Shown here: piece after piece, positions 17,247 through 25,086 of the stretch
Position numbering within the stretch: position 1 is the stretch's first letter
How the letters are laid out: each line of letters starts with the position of its first letter
Assembly (NCBI GenBank): GCA_036723735.1
Contig: DAIMGT010000057.1
Span: 1-25,308, forward strand
DNA: 25,308 nt
Source of the DNA: UBA4656 sp002405525
Lineage (GTDB): Bacteria; Pseudomonadota; Gammaproteobacteria; Xanthomonadales; Ahniellaceae
Direction: 5' to 3'
Translations under genes and position numbers: made by a program
The notes under the pieces: generated by a model
The model's database searches: none
Seen by the model: only the letters and a program-made list of their open reading frames with translations
Told to the model about the DNA's origin: nothing

Positions 17247-17383
17247 GACCGTGCCTCGTGGGGCTCGACGACGGCTCCGAGTGTCGCCGCCCGGACGGAT
17301 TCCATCAAGCCGGCGCCGCGGACGCGGGTCTCGGCGCCGGGCCGCTCCGCGCCAGGGGCGACGCCGGCGTTGCGGGGCAGCAT
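17243..17383 (-). CDS. Possible 46-residue linker ORF between lpdA and the reductase gene
   Basis: The ATG (complement of 17381-17383) overlaps the lpdA stop as TGATG, and its TGA overlaps the reductase start as ATGA. The frame therefore exactly fills the intergenic space and would couple both neighbours. The peptide (MLPRNAGVAPGAERPGAETR, then VRGAGLMESVRAATLGAVVE) is Ala/Gly/Arg rich with no known domain. It may be a real small protein, a translational coupling device, or chance in high-GC DNA. Confidence 0.35.
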   Translation of the reverse strand: MLPRNAGVAPGAERPGAETRVRGAGLMESVRAATLGAVVEPHEARS

Positions 17384-18804
17384 CAGTTGGCCTTGTGGAT
17401 CGCGCGTCGGTCCACCGCCAGCGCCGCCTCGTGCACCGCTTCCGACAGCGTCGGGTGCGCGTGGCAGATGCGCGCGAGGTCCTCGGCCGAAGCGTGGAAC
17501 TCCATCGCCACCACCGCCTCGGCGACCAGTTCCGACACGCAGGCGCCCACCATGTGCACGCCGAGAATGCGGTCGGTGTCGGCGTGCGCGATGATCTTGA
17601 CCATGCCGGCGGTCTCGTTCATCGCCACCGCGCGGCCGATCGCTGCGAACGGAAACGATCCGGTGCGGTACGGGATTCCCTCTGCCTTGACCTGCGCTTC
17701 GGTCTTGCCGACCCAGGCGATCTCGGGCTCGGTGTAGATCACCCACGGGATGGTGTCGTGGTTGACGTGGCCGGGCTTGCCGGCGATCAGTTCCGCCACC
17801 GCCATGCCTTCCTCGGACGCCTTGTGCGCCAGCATCGCGCCGCGCACGCAGTCGCCGATCGCCCACACGTTCTCGGCGTCGGTGCGGTTGTGGTCGTCGA
17901 CCACGTAACGGCCGCGCTCGTCGGTACGTACGCCGGTGCCTTCGGCGAGGCAGCCTTCGCTGGACGCGCGGCGGCCGACCGCCACCAGCAGCTTGTCGAA
18001 CACCATCGTCTCGCCGCCCTTGCCGGCGTCGAAGGTCAGGTGCACCTGCTTGCCTTTGACCTCGGCGTTGCTGCACTTGGCGCCCAATCGGATGTCGAGG
18101 CCCTGCTTTCTGAACTCGCGTTGCGCGGCGCGCGCGATGTCGGCGTCGACCACGGCAAGGAAGTCGGGCAGTGCTTCGAACACGGTGACTTCGGCGCCGA
18201 GGCGCTTCCAGACGCTGCCCAGCTCAAGGCCGATCACGCCGGCGCCGATCACTCCGAGGCGCTTGGGCACCTGCTCGAGGTCGAGCGCGGTCGCGTTGTC
18301 GAGGATGGTTTCGCCGTCGAACTTCGCGAACGGCAGTTCGATCGGCTTGCTGCCGGTGGCGAGGATCACGTGCGTGCCGGCGATCGTGGTCTTGCTGCCG
18401 TCGTCGGCGGTGATCTCCACCTGCCGGCCGGGCAGCAGGCGCCCGAAGCCGTGGAACGGCGTGACCTTGTTCGCCTTGAACAGGGTCGCGATGCCGCCGG
18501 TGAATTGCTTCACGATCCTGTCCTTGCGACCGACCATGGTCTTGACGTCGATCGTGGGCTTCGACGCGCTGATGCCGTGGTCGGCGAAGGTGTGCGTGAG
18601 GTTGTGGAACTGCCTGGACGAATCCAGCAGCGCCTTCGACGGGATGCAGCCCACGTTGAGGCAGGTGCCGCCGAGCGCCTGCTTGCCGTCCTTGCCGGTG
18701 AAGGCGTCGATACAGGCGGTCTTGAGGCCCAGTTGCGCGGCGCGGATCGCTGCCACGTAGCCGCCGGGGCCGGCGCCTAGGACGATGACGTCGAAGTGGT
18801 CCAT
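17383..18804 (-). CDS. lpdA: Dihydrolipoyl dehydrogenase (E3)
   Basis: 473 residues, normal length. FAD site at the N-terminus (DVIVLGAGPGGYVAAIRAAQ). The redox-active disulfide is Cys 48 / Cys 53 in GGTCLNVGCIPSK. The NAD-binding fold appears at LGVIGAGVIGLELGSVW. The second FAD motif is NVWAIGDCVRGAMLAHKA, and the C-terminal interface His-Glu pair lies in HAHPTLSEAVHEA (around His 450 and Glu 455). E3 reoxidises the lipoyl arm of the E2 component and passes electrons to NAD+. Its position right after sucB assigns it to the 2-oxoglutarate dehydrogenase complex, though E3 is often shared with pyruvate dehydrogenase. A palindromic repeat fills the sucB-lpdA gap; the Shine-Dalgarno site is weak. 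Confidence 0.97.
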   Translation of the reverse strand: MDHFDVIVLGAGPGGYVAAIRAAQLGLKTACIDAFTGKDGKQALGGTCLNVGCIPSKALLDSSRQFHNLTHTFADHGISASKPTIDVKTMVGRKDRIVKQFTGGIATLFKANKVTPFHGFGRLLPGRQVEITADDGSKTTIAGTHVILATGSKPIELPFAKFDGETILDNATALDLEQVPKRLGVIGAGVIGLELGSVWKRLGAEVTVFEALPDFLAVVDADIARAAQREFRKQGLDIRLGAKCSNAEVKGKQVHLTFDAGKGGETMVFDKLLVAVGRRASSEGCLAEGTGVRTDERGRYVVDDHNRTDAENVWAIGDCVRGAMLAHKASEEGMAVAELIAGKPGHVNHDTIPWVIYTEPEIAWVGKTEAQVKAEGIPYRTGSFPFAAIGRAVAMNETAGMVKIIAHADTDRILGVHMVGACVSELVAEAVVAMEFHASAEDLARICHAHPTLSEAVHEAALAVDRRAIHKAN

Positions 18805-18845
18805 GGGGATTCTTGCCGGTGCAGTGTTTGTCGGCTCTGGGAAAG

Positions 18846-18930
18846 GGCCCAGGGCCCAGGGCTCAGGGCCCAGTCAAAAGCGGTCGTTCCGGGCCCTGGG
18901 CCCTGTACCCTGGGCCCTATACCCTTTTCC
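18846..18930. repeat. GGGCCC-rich palindromic repeat, copy 2
   Basis: Arms of repeated GGGCCCAGGGCCCAGGGCTC type (18846-18873) and GGGCCCTGGGCCCTGTACCC type (18891-18920) flank a core TCAAAAGCGGTCGTTCC. The block 18851-18885 is the exact reverse complement of 5690-5724. It occupies most of the sucB-lpdA intergenic space, ending about 10 bases from the sucB stop, so the operon transcript would carry a strong hairpin here. Confidence 0.88.
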
Positions 18931-18940
18931 CTCCGGCTCG

Positions 18941-20131
18941 TCAGAGCCCGAGCAGCATCTTCGCCGGATTCTCCAACTGGTTCTTGATGTCGACCAGGAA
19001 GGTGACCGCATCCTTGCCGTCGATGATGCGGTGGTCGTAGGACAGCGCGACGTACATCATGGGCGCTGCGATGACCTGCCCGTTGTCGACGATCGCGCGC
19101 TCCTTGACCGCGTGCATGCCGAGGATGGCACTCTGTGGTGGGTTGACGATCGGGGTCGACAGCAGCGATCCGAACACGCCGCCGTTGGTGATGGTGAAGG
19201 TGCCGCCCTGCAGGTCCTCGAGCGAGAGCCCGCCAGATCGCGCCTTGCTGGCGTACTCAACGATCGCGCGTTCGATGTCGGCGAAGGACATCGATTCGGC
19301 GTTGCGCAGCACCGGGGTCACGAGGCCCTTCTCGGTGGAGACTGCGATCGAGACGTCGGCGAAGGCGTGGTAGACGACATCGTTGCCGTCCAGCGAGGCG
19401 TTCACCACCGGGTGGCGTTTGAGCGCCTCGGCGGCCGCCTTGACGAAGAAGCTCATGATGCCCAGGCGCACGCCGTGTGCCTTCTCGAACTGCTCGCTCA
19501 GCGACTTGCGCAGGTCCATCACCGACTTCATGTTGACCTCGTTGAACGAGGTCAGCATGGCGATCGAGTTCTTCGACTGCATCATGCGCTCGGCGATGCG
19601 CGCGCGCATGCGGGTCATCGGCACCCGCTGCTCGGTGCGCGCTCCAGCCGGCAGCGATGGGGCGGCGGACGTGGCGGCAGGGGCCGGAACGGCGGGTGCC
19701 TTCAGCGCATTGACGAGGTCTTCCTTGGTCACCTGACCGCGGCGGCCACTGCCCGCGACCCGCGCCGGGTCGATGCCGTGCTCCTCCGCGACGCGCCGGC
19801 CTGCCGGCGACAGTTCATTCGCTTTCGCGGATGTGGCGGTCGGGGCGGCCTTCGCAGGTGCGGGCGCTCCGGCAGGCGCTGCCGCAGCGACCGCGCCGGC
19901 TTCGACGATCGCGATCACTTCCTGGCTGCCGACCGTGTCCCCGGCGTTCCTGAGGATGCCCTTGACCACGCCATCGACCGGCGAGGGCACTTCGAGCACG
20001 ACCTTGTCGGTCTCGAGGTCGACCAGGTTCTCGTCGCGCCGCACGGTGTCGCCGGGCTTCTTGTGCCAAGTGGCGATGGTGGCGTCGGAGACCGACTCCG
20101 GCAACACAGGAACCTTGACCTCGATGCTCAT
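18941..20131 (-). CDS. sucB: 2-oxoglutarate dehydrogenase E2, dihydrolipoyllysine succinyltransferase
   Basis: 396 residues (E. coli 405). A single lipoyl domain at residues 1-75 carries the lipoylated Lys 43 in DLETDKVVLEVPS. An Ala/Pro linker follows. The peripheral subunit-binding domain near residues 105-145 reads ELSPAGRRVAEEHGIDPARV, then GSGRRGQVTKEDLV. The catalytic acyltransferase core runs to the end, with SYDHRIIDGKDAV holding the catalytic His (~367) and Asp (~371). It forms the 24-mer core, transferring the succinyl group to CoA. The sequence LPESVSDATI at the start is typical of OGDH-type rather than PDH-type E2. It starts 28 bases after the sucA stop, clearly in the same operon. 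Confidence 0.97.
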   Translation of the reverse strand: MSIEVKVPVLPESVSDATIATWHKKPGDTVRRDENLVDLETDKVVLEVPSPVDGVVKGILRNAGDTVGSQEVIAIVEAGAVAAAAPAGAPAPAKAAPTATSAKANELSPAGRRVAEEHGIDPARVAGSGRRGQVTKEDLVNALKAPAVPAPAATSAAPSLPAGARTEQRVPMTRMRARIAERMMQSKNSIAMLTSFNEVNMKSVMDLRKSLSEQFEKAHGVRLGIMSFFVKAAAEALKRHPVVNASLDGNDVVYHAFADVSIAVSTEKGLVTPVLRNAESMSFADIERAIVEYASKARSGGLSLEDLQGGTFTITNGGVFGSLLSTPIVNPPQSAILGMHAVKERAIVDNGQVIAAPMMYVALSYDHRIIDGKDAVTFLVDIKNQLENPAKMLLGL

Positions 20132-20159
20132 GCGATTTCCCAGGTGCTTCCAGTCGTTG

Positions 20160-23003
20160 TCATTCGCTGACGGTGTCGCCGTTCAGTCGGGCCACCAGCG
20201 CCTGCTCGAGCAGCGCGGACTGCTCGGCCGCGTGGGTGCTGAAGTGGCCGCAGGCGGGTGCCGGCGAGCGCGGCCGGCCGGCGTAGTGCAAGTGGCGCTT
20301 GTCGCCCATGCAGAAGCGCAGGTGGTGCTGGATCTGGTACCACGCGCCCTGGTTCATCGGTTCTTCCTGGCACCACACCACGTGTTTCGCGGCGGCGAAG
20401 CGGGCGACCTCGGCGGCGACCGCCTCGCGCGGGAACGGGTATAGCTGCTCCACCCGAACGATCGCCACCTCCACCACGCCGCGCTTCTCGGCGTCCTCGA
20501 CCAGATCGTAGTAGACCTTGCCCGCGCAAAGGATCACGCGCCTGACTTTGCGCGGGTCTTTCGCCGTAGCGTCCGGGATCATGGCCTGGAAGCGCCCGTC
20601 GATCAGATCCTCCAGGCTGGAGGTCGAGAGGCGGTGGCGCAGCATCGACTTCGGCGTCATCACCACCAGCGGCTTGCGCAGATCGCGCACCATCTGACGG
20701 CGTATCATGTGGAACATCTGCGCCGGCGTGGTCGGCGCGCAGACCTGCATGTTGTCGAGCGCGCAAAGCTGCAGGAAGCGCTCCAGGCGTGCCGAGCTGT
20801 GCTCGGGCCCCTGGCCCTCGTAGCCGTGGGGCAGGAACAGCGCCAGCCCGCACAGCCGACCCCATTTGGCCTCGCCGGAGGAGATGAACTGGTCGATCAC
20901 CACCTGCGCGCCGTTGGCGAAGTCGCCGAATTGGCCCTCCCAGATCACCATCGTGCCTGGTTCGGTGGTCGCATAGCCATACTCGAAGGCCATTACGGCC
21001 TCCTCCGACAGCAGCGAGTCGATGATGGTGATGTCCTGCGGGTCGGCGGCGATAGCGGTCAGCGGCAGCGCGGTGTCGCCGGTGTTCTGGTCGTGCAGCA
21101 CCGCATGGCGGTGGAAGAAGGTGCCTCGGCCGGCGTCCTGGCCGACCACCCGCAACTTGAAGCCCTGATGCAGGAGGGTCGCATAGGCGAGGTTTTCGGC
21201 GAAACCCCAGTCCATGCGGAGTTCACCGGCCGCCATTTTCGCCCGGTCCTCGTAGATGCGCGCCACCCTGGGATGCAGGGTCATGCCGTCCGGCACCCTG
21301 GCGATGGCCTGCGCCAGCGGCAGCAGTTCGGCCCGCGGCACGGCGGTCTCGAACGGGTCGCCGGCCTTCGCCCCGAGGTGCCGCGCCCAGTCGACCGCGG
21401 GCACCAGCGGGTTGTCGGCGAGATCCGCCACGATGCGACCGGAATCGAGCTGCTGGCGGTAGCCGTCGGCCAGGGCCTTGGCCTCGTCCGTGCCGATCAC
21501 GCCCTCGCGGGCGAGGCGGTCGGCGTACGACTCGCGGGTGGTCTTGCGCGCGCGGATCAACCGGTACATCACCGGCTGGGTGGCGGCAGGCTCGTCGGCC
21601 TCGTTGTGGCCGTGGCGGCGGTAGCAGACGAGGTCGATCACCACGTCGCGCTTGAATCGGTTGCGGAAGTCGAGCGCGAGGCGCGCGCAGAACACCACGG
21701 CCTCGGGATCGTCGCCGTTCACGTGGAAGATGGGTGCGGCGACCATCTTCGCCACGTCGGTGCAGTAAAGGGTCGAGCGCGCGTCGTCCGGGCGGTGGGT
21801 GGTGAAGCCCACCTGGTTGTTGATCACCACGTGCACCGTGCCGCCGACGGCGAAGCCGCGCGCCTGCGACATCTGGAACAGCTCCATCACCACGCCCTGG
21901 CCGGCGAACGCGGCGTCGCCGTGGATCAGTACCGGCATCACCTGCGCGCGCCCGGTGTCGTGGCGGCGCTGCTGGCGGGCGCGCACCGAACCCGCCACCA
22001 CGGGGTCGATGATCTCCAGGTGCGAGGGATTGAAGCCAAGCGCCAGGTGAACCGGGCCGCCCGGGGTGGCGACGTCGGAGGAATAGCCCATATGGTACTT
22101 CACGTCGCCCGAGTGCGCGGGGTCGTCGGGGCCGTCGTGGCGGCCCTCGAACTCCGCGAACAGCTGGTGCGGCGGTTTGCCCATGGTGTTGACCAGCACG
22201 TTCAGCCGCCCGCGGTGGGCCATGCCGATCACGATCTCCTTCACGCCCTGCGCGCCGGCGCGGCGGATCACCTCGTCGACCATCGGGATCAGGGCGTCCC
22301 CGCCTTCCAGCGAGAAGCGCTTCTGGCCGACGTACTTGGTGTGCAGGTAGCGCTCCAGGCCCTCGGCCTGGGTGAGTTTCTGCAGGATGCGCTTGCGTTC
22401 CTCGAGGGCAAAGGCGTACTGGCCGCCGACGCGTTCGAGGCTCTCGTGCAGCCAGCGCCGCTGGTCGGCGTCGGAGATATGCATGAACTCGACGCCGACC
22501 GATCCGGAGTAGGTCGACTTCAGCAGGGCGACGATGTCGCGCAGTTTCATCCGCTCCGGCGCCGCCAGCGAGCCGGTGCTGAAAGCGACGTCGAGGTCGG
22601 CGCCGGACAGGCCGTGGAAGGCGAGTTCGAGGTCGGGCGCGGCCTGCCGGGGCGCGAGTCCCAGCGGGTCGAGGTTTGCCGCCAGGTGGCCGCGCGCGCG
22701 GTAGGCGGTGACCAGCTTGTGCACGCCGGCCTGCTTCTGCGCGTAGACGTCGTCCACCGCGGCGGCGGCGCTGGCCGTCAGGCCGCGCACGGCGCGGCGC
22801 GCGGTCTGCTCGACCTGGGCGACGATCGGCCCGTGCGGCACGTCGCCTGCCTCGCGACCCTTCAGGCCCTCGAAGTAGGCCCGCCACCGCGCGTCGACGC
22901 TGCCGGGATCGCGCAGGAACTGCTCGTAGAGGTCCTCGACCCAGGCGGCATTGCCACCGGCGAGATGGGAGGAGAGGGCGAACTGCTGCAGAAGCGTGGT
23001 CAC
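20160..23003 (-). CDS. sucA: 2-oxoglutarate dehydrogenase E1 component
   Basis: 947 residues from GTG 23003 (VTTLLQQFALSSHLAGGNAA), chosen because GAGGCAGG lies about six bases upstream and because it matches the family N-terminus; upstream in-frame codons do not. The N-terminal E2-binding segment (WVEDLYEQFLRDPGSVDARW) is present. The ThDP-binding core contains IGMAHRGRLNVLVNTMGKPP, HGDAAFAGQGVVMELFQMSQ (near residue 360) and VVINNQVGFTT. The C-terminal half has FEYGYATTEPGTMVIWEGQF and CQEEPMNQGAWY. It decarboxylates 2-oxoglutarate and transfers the succinyl group to the lipoyl arm of SucB, in the TCA cycle. First gene of sucA-sucB-lpdA, with a TATAAT box upstream. Confidence 0.98.
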   Translation of the reverse strand: MTTLLQQFALSSHLAGGNAAWVEDLYEQFLRDPGSVDARWRAYFEGLKGREAGDVPHGPIVAQVEQTARRAVRGLTASAAAAVDDVYAQKQAGVHKLVTAYRARGHLAANLDPLGLAPRQAAPDLELAFHGLSGADLDVAFSTGSLAAPERMKLRDIVALLKSTYSGSVGVEFMHISDADQRRWLHESLERVGGQYAFALEERKRILQKLTQAEGLERYLHTKYVGQKRFSLEGGDALIPMVDEVIRRAGAQGVKEIVIGMAHRGRLNVLVNTMGKPPHQLFAEFEGRHDGPDDPAHSGDVKYHMGYSSDVATPGGPVHLALGFNPSHLEIIDPVVAGSVRARQQRRHDTGRAQVMPVLIHGDAAFAGQGVVMELFQMSQARGFAVGGTVHVVINNQVGFTTHRPDDARSTLYCTDVAKMVAAPIFHVNGDDPEAVVFCARLALDFRNRFKRDVVIDLVCYRRHGHNEADEPAATQPVMYRLIRARKTTRESYADRLAREGVIGTDEAKALADGYRQQLDSGRIVADLADNPLVPAVDWARHLGAKAGDPFETAVPRAELLPLAQAIARVPDGMTLHPRVARIYEDRAKMAAGELRMDWGFAENLAYATLLHQGFKLRVVGQDAGRGTFFHRHAVLHDQNTGDTALPLTAIAADPQDITIIDSLLSEEAVMAFEYGYATTEPGTMVIWEGQFGDFANGAQVVIDQFISSGEAKWGRLCGLALFLPHGYEGQGPEHSSARLERFLQLCALDNMQVCAPTTPAQMFHMIRRQMVRDLRKPLVVMTPKSMLRHRLSTSSLEDLIDGRFQAMIPDATAKDPRKVRRVILCAGKVYYDLVEDAEKRGVVEVAIVRVEQLYPFPREAVAAEVARFAAAKHVVWCQEEPMNQGAWYQIQHHLRFCMGDKRHLHYAGRPRSPAPACGHFSTHAAEQSALLEQALVARLNGDTVSE

Positions 23004-23069
23004 GCCGGGCCTGCCTCGAATGGCGCAAGTGGTTGCGCCGCATGGGTTTTCTGGCGCCCCGAAGGACGT

Positions 23070-23112
23070 GCGAAGCCCCGCATTATAGCCGCAGGGGTGG
23101 CGCGGGCGTAAA
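23070..23112 (-). promoter_or_regulatory. Probable sucA promoter
   Basis: On the minus strand a perfect TATAAT lies at the complement of 23082-23087. A weak -35 candidate (TTTACG) is 19 bases upstream, and TTGATC/TTGCTT occur a little further up. Transcription would begin near 23075, leaving a ~70-base leader before the GTG. It lies in the 168-base gap after ispA. Confidence 0.5.
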
Positions 23113-23171
23113 GCAAGATCAAGGCCGAATGCCGCGCGACGGCCGGCCGGCAAGGCACCGCGGCGACTGGA

Positions 23172-24077
23172 TCAGCTTTGGCGGTCGACCGCGTACCGGC
23201 CGAGGTCGGCGAGGGCCGAGTCGACGGCGACGATGCCTTCCAGGGTGGCGAGCGATTCGGCGCGCAGGCCGGCGGCCAGCGCGCGGGCGGGCTCCAGGCC
23301 CAGGATCGACGGATAGGTCGGCTTGTCACGCGCCTGGTCGGCGCCCCGGGTCTTGCCGATCACCGCGGTTTCGCCCTCGACGTCGAGGATGTCGTCGCGG
23401 ATCTGGAACGCGAGCCCGGCGAGGTGGCCGAAGCGCTCCAGCGCATCGAGCGCGCGCCGATCGGTGCAGCCGGCGGCCAGCGCACCGAGCCGCACGCTGG
23501 CGCGGATCAGGGCTCCGGTCTTGTGCACGTGCATGTGTTCCAGTTGCGCGGCATCGAGCCGCCGGCCGACCGCCGCGAGGTCGAGCGCCTGCCCGCCGGC
23601 CATGCCCTGCGACCCGCAGGCCGAGGCCAGGCAGCGGATGGATTCGACGGCGCGCGCCGGATCGCGCGCGGCCAGCGGTGCCTGCGCGAGCACCTCGAAC
23701 GCCAGCGCCTGCAGCGCGTCGCCAGCCAGGATCGCGGTCGCCTCGCCGTGGGCGATGTGGCAGGTCGGCAGCCCGCGCCGCAGGTCGTCGTCGTCCATCG
23801 CCGGCAGGTCGTCGTGGATCAGCGAATAGGCATGGATGATCTCGACCGCGGCGGCGGCGGGGTCGGCGTCCTCCGCGGCGCCACCCAGCGCCGTGCAGGC
23901 GGCGTAGGCCAGCAGGGGACGGATCCGCTTGCCACCGCCGAGCACGGCGTAGCGCATCGCGGCATGCAGCGCGGTCGGCTCGTCCGAGGCCGCCGGCAGC
24001 AGGCGATCGAGCACTCCGTCGACGCGGCGCGCCCAGGCCTCCAGCGCCGGGGTCAGGTCAGGGCGTGTCGGGTTCAA
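23172..24077 (-). CDS. ispA: Farnesyl diphosphate synthase (geranyltranstransferase)
   Basis: About 301 residues if translation begins at TTG 24077, inside the end of xseB. No ATG is available near the expected start; GTG 24014 would give 280 residues. The polyprenyl synthase fold shows MRYAVLGGGKRIRPLLAYAA (substrate Lys/Arg), the first Asp-rich motif in IHDDLPAMDDDDLRRG (about residues 89-98), HKTGALIRASVRLGA, and the second motif in FQIRDDILDVEGE. KTRGADQARDKPTYPS follows. The DDx4D form of the first motif is standard for bacterial FPP synthases. It condenses IPP with DMAPP and GPP to make C15 farnesyl diphosphate for quinone, undecaprenyl and other isoprenoids. The overlap with xseB indicates translational coupling; no dxs follows. 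Confidence 0.93.
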   Translation of the reverse strand: MNPTRPDLTPALEAWARRVDGVLDRLLPAASDEPTALHAAMRYAVLGGGKRIRPLLAYAACTALGGAAEDADPAAAAVEIIHAYSLIHDDLPAMDDDDLRRGLPTCHIAHGEATAILAGDALQALAFEVLAQAPLAARDPARAVESIRCLASACGSQGMAGGQALDLAAVGRRLDAAQLEHMHVHKTGALIRASVRLGALAAGCTDRRALDALERFGHLAGLAFQIRDDILDVEGETAVIGKTRGADQARDKPTYPSILGLEPARALAAGLRAESLATLEGIVAVDSALADLGRYAVDRQS

Positions 24078-24321
24078 AGTCGGCCGCGCGTTCGGGCTGC
24101 GCGGGATCGAGCAGCAGCTTGACCCGGAGTTCGGCCTGCTCGAGGGCGCCCTGGCAGCGCCGGTAGAGGGCGATGCCGCGTTCGAAGGTGGCCAGGGAGT
24201 CGTCGAGCGACAGGTCGCCCTTCTCGAGCCGCGCGACGAGGTTCTCCAGTTCGTCCAGCGAGCGCTCGAAATCCGCGATCGGCGCGGGCTCGGGCGCGGG
24301 GCTGGACGGGGTCGGCGACAT
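24058..24321 (-). CDS. xseB: Exodeoxyribonuclease VII small subunit
   Basis: 87 residues, usual length. After a Pro/Ser-rich start, the conserved helical hairpin reads FERSLDELENLVARLEKGDL, then SLDDSLATFERGIALYRRCQ and ALEQAELRVKLLL. The L-E-x-G-x-L-x-L-D-x-S-L/x-x-F-E-x-G signature is diagnostic. Several XseB copies bind one XseA to form exonuclease VII, which degrades single-stranded DNA from both ends. No xseA is in the window. It overlaps ispA, the common xseB-ispA pairing in proteobacteria. Confidence 0.95.
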   Translation of the reverse strand: MSPTPSSPAPEPAPIADFERSLDELENLVARLEKGDLSLDDSLATFERGIALYRRCQGALEQAELRVKLLLDPAQPERAADFEPDTP

Positions 24322-24354
24322 GGCGCGCAGCCTAGCGAAGGGGCCGGGGGGGGG

Positions 24355-24567
24355 TCAAACCGTCGACGCATAGCGCGCGCCGTGCGCATCGAGCCAGCCG
24401 CGCAGCGGCGGCGCGAGCAGCCAGCCGCCGACTGCCCACAGGGCGTCGCCGTGCCACAGCAGCGGCGCGCGCGGATCCAGTTGTAGTGGCGGTGCGGCAC
24501 AGGCACCAGCGAGCCGCAGGTTGTAGCGGGTCGGCGACGGTGATCCTGCCGCAAGCCGCTCGAGCAT
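24355..24567 (-). CDS. Small hypothetical protein upstream of xseB
   Basis: About 70 residues from ATG 24567 (MLERLAAGSPSPTRYNLRLA); an earlier ATG at 24588 would add seven. Third-position GC is high through most of the frame, especially the second half, as in neighbouring real genes. The C-terminal half (PLLWHGDALWAVGGWLLAPP, then LRGWLDAHGARYASTV) is Trp/Leu rich and may form one amphipathic or membrane-associated segment. No family recognised and no clear Shine-Dalgarno site. It ends 33 bases before xseB on the same strand, so it could be the first gene of that operon. It overlaps the promoter of the divergent secreted-protein gene only if the longer start is used. Confidence 0.45.
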   Translation of the reverse strand: MLERLAAGSPSPTRYNLRLAGACAAPPLQLDPRAPLLWHGDALWAVGGWLLAPPLRGWLDAHGARYASTV

Positions 24568-24581
24568 AAACGAAACCGCCG

Positions 24582-24610
24582 TTGACATTGGTTCACACCA
24601 CGCATAGTGT
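24582..24610 (+). promoter_or_regulatory. Sigma-70-like promoter for the repeat-interrupted secreted gene
   Basis: A perfect TTGACA (24582-24587) is followed after exactly 17 bases by TAGTGT (24605-24610), a three-of-six match to the -10 box. It lies ~75 bases before the ATG at 24684. The strong -35 and ideal spacing support expression of the downstream gene. Confidence 0.5.
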
Positions 24611-24683
24611 GCGATCGAGCGCAAACGGAAGTCAGGGGCGATTGCGCTTCGACCGAACTTCTATGTACCCAAGGAGCTTAGTC

Positions 24684-25086
24684 ATGAAGACGAAATGTTC
24701 TGCTTTGCTTTGCTTTGCTGGTAGCTCGAGGGACCGCTTTTTCGCCTGACGCTGCAGCGCAAGCGACGCTGCCTGCGATAAACGTCACTCCGGGAGTTCA
24801 ACCCGCCACCGACGACTGGTGGTATTGGCGTTGGGTAAACTTCGGGATCCGCCCACCTTGGGACTCGACCCCGTCCTCCAGCCCCTATCAGGGGCCCATT
24901 GCACCGCCGCAATCGCCGGTTCCGCTTCCGCTGCCGCCGCTGGGTCCAGGCGAGTGCGTGCAGGCTAACGTCACCGCAACTCCCGATGTGGGCGGTGGCC
25001 ACGCGGTGTTCTTGTTCTGCGGAAGGGCGGAGCCGCTCTGCATCGATGACTACCCCATGCAGCCGGAACTGCGTGCATGTCCCTAA
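24684..25086 (+). pseudogene. Secreted protein gene out of frame at a signal-peptide pentanucleotide repeat (possible phase-off allele)
   Basis: AAGGAG (24671-24676) sits seven bases before ATG 24684. Translation gives MKTKCSALLCFA, then shifts into a wrong frame and stops at a TGA about 22 codons in. The shift occurs at a TGCTT tandem repeat. The frame running from about 24715 to the TAA at 25084-25086 encodes the rest: LVARGTAFSPDAAAQATLPA, then WWYWRWVNFGIRPPW, a Pro-rich run (PPQSPVPLPLPPLGPG), and a Cys-containing end (CVQANVTATPD, LFCGRAEPLCIDDYP). Joined in frame, the start is a proper signal peptide with cleavage near DAAAQ. The mature part, ~105 residues, matches nothing I recognise. 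Adding one five-base unit restores the frame exactly. Confidence 0.65.
24701..24719 (+). repeat. TGCTT pentanucleotide tandem repeat in a signal-peptide coding region
   Basis: Three perfect TGCTT units (24701, 24706, 24711) are followed by a partial fourth (TGCT), 19 bases in all. Three units leave the gene out of frame; four would put it in frame. It lies within the hydrophobic core of the signal peptide. Confidence 0.9.

Noticed and set aside
20634..23111. 825-codon plus-strand open frame
   Set aside because: Antisense to sucA; Val/His/Arg-rich with no domain.
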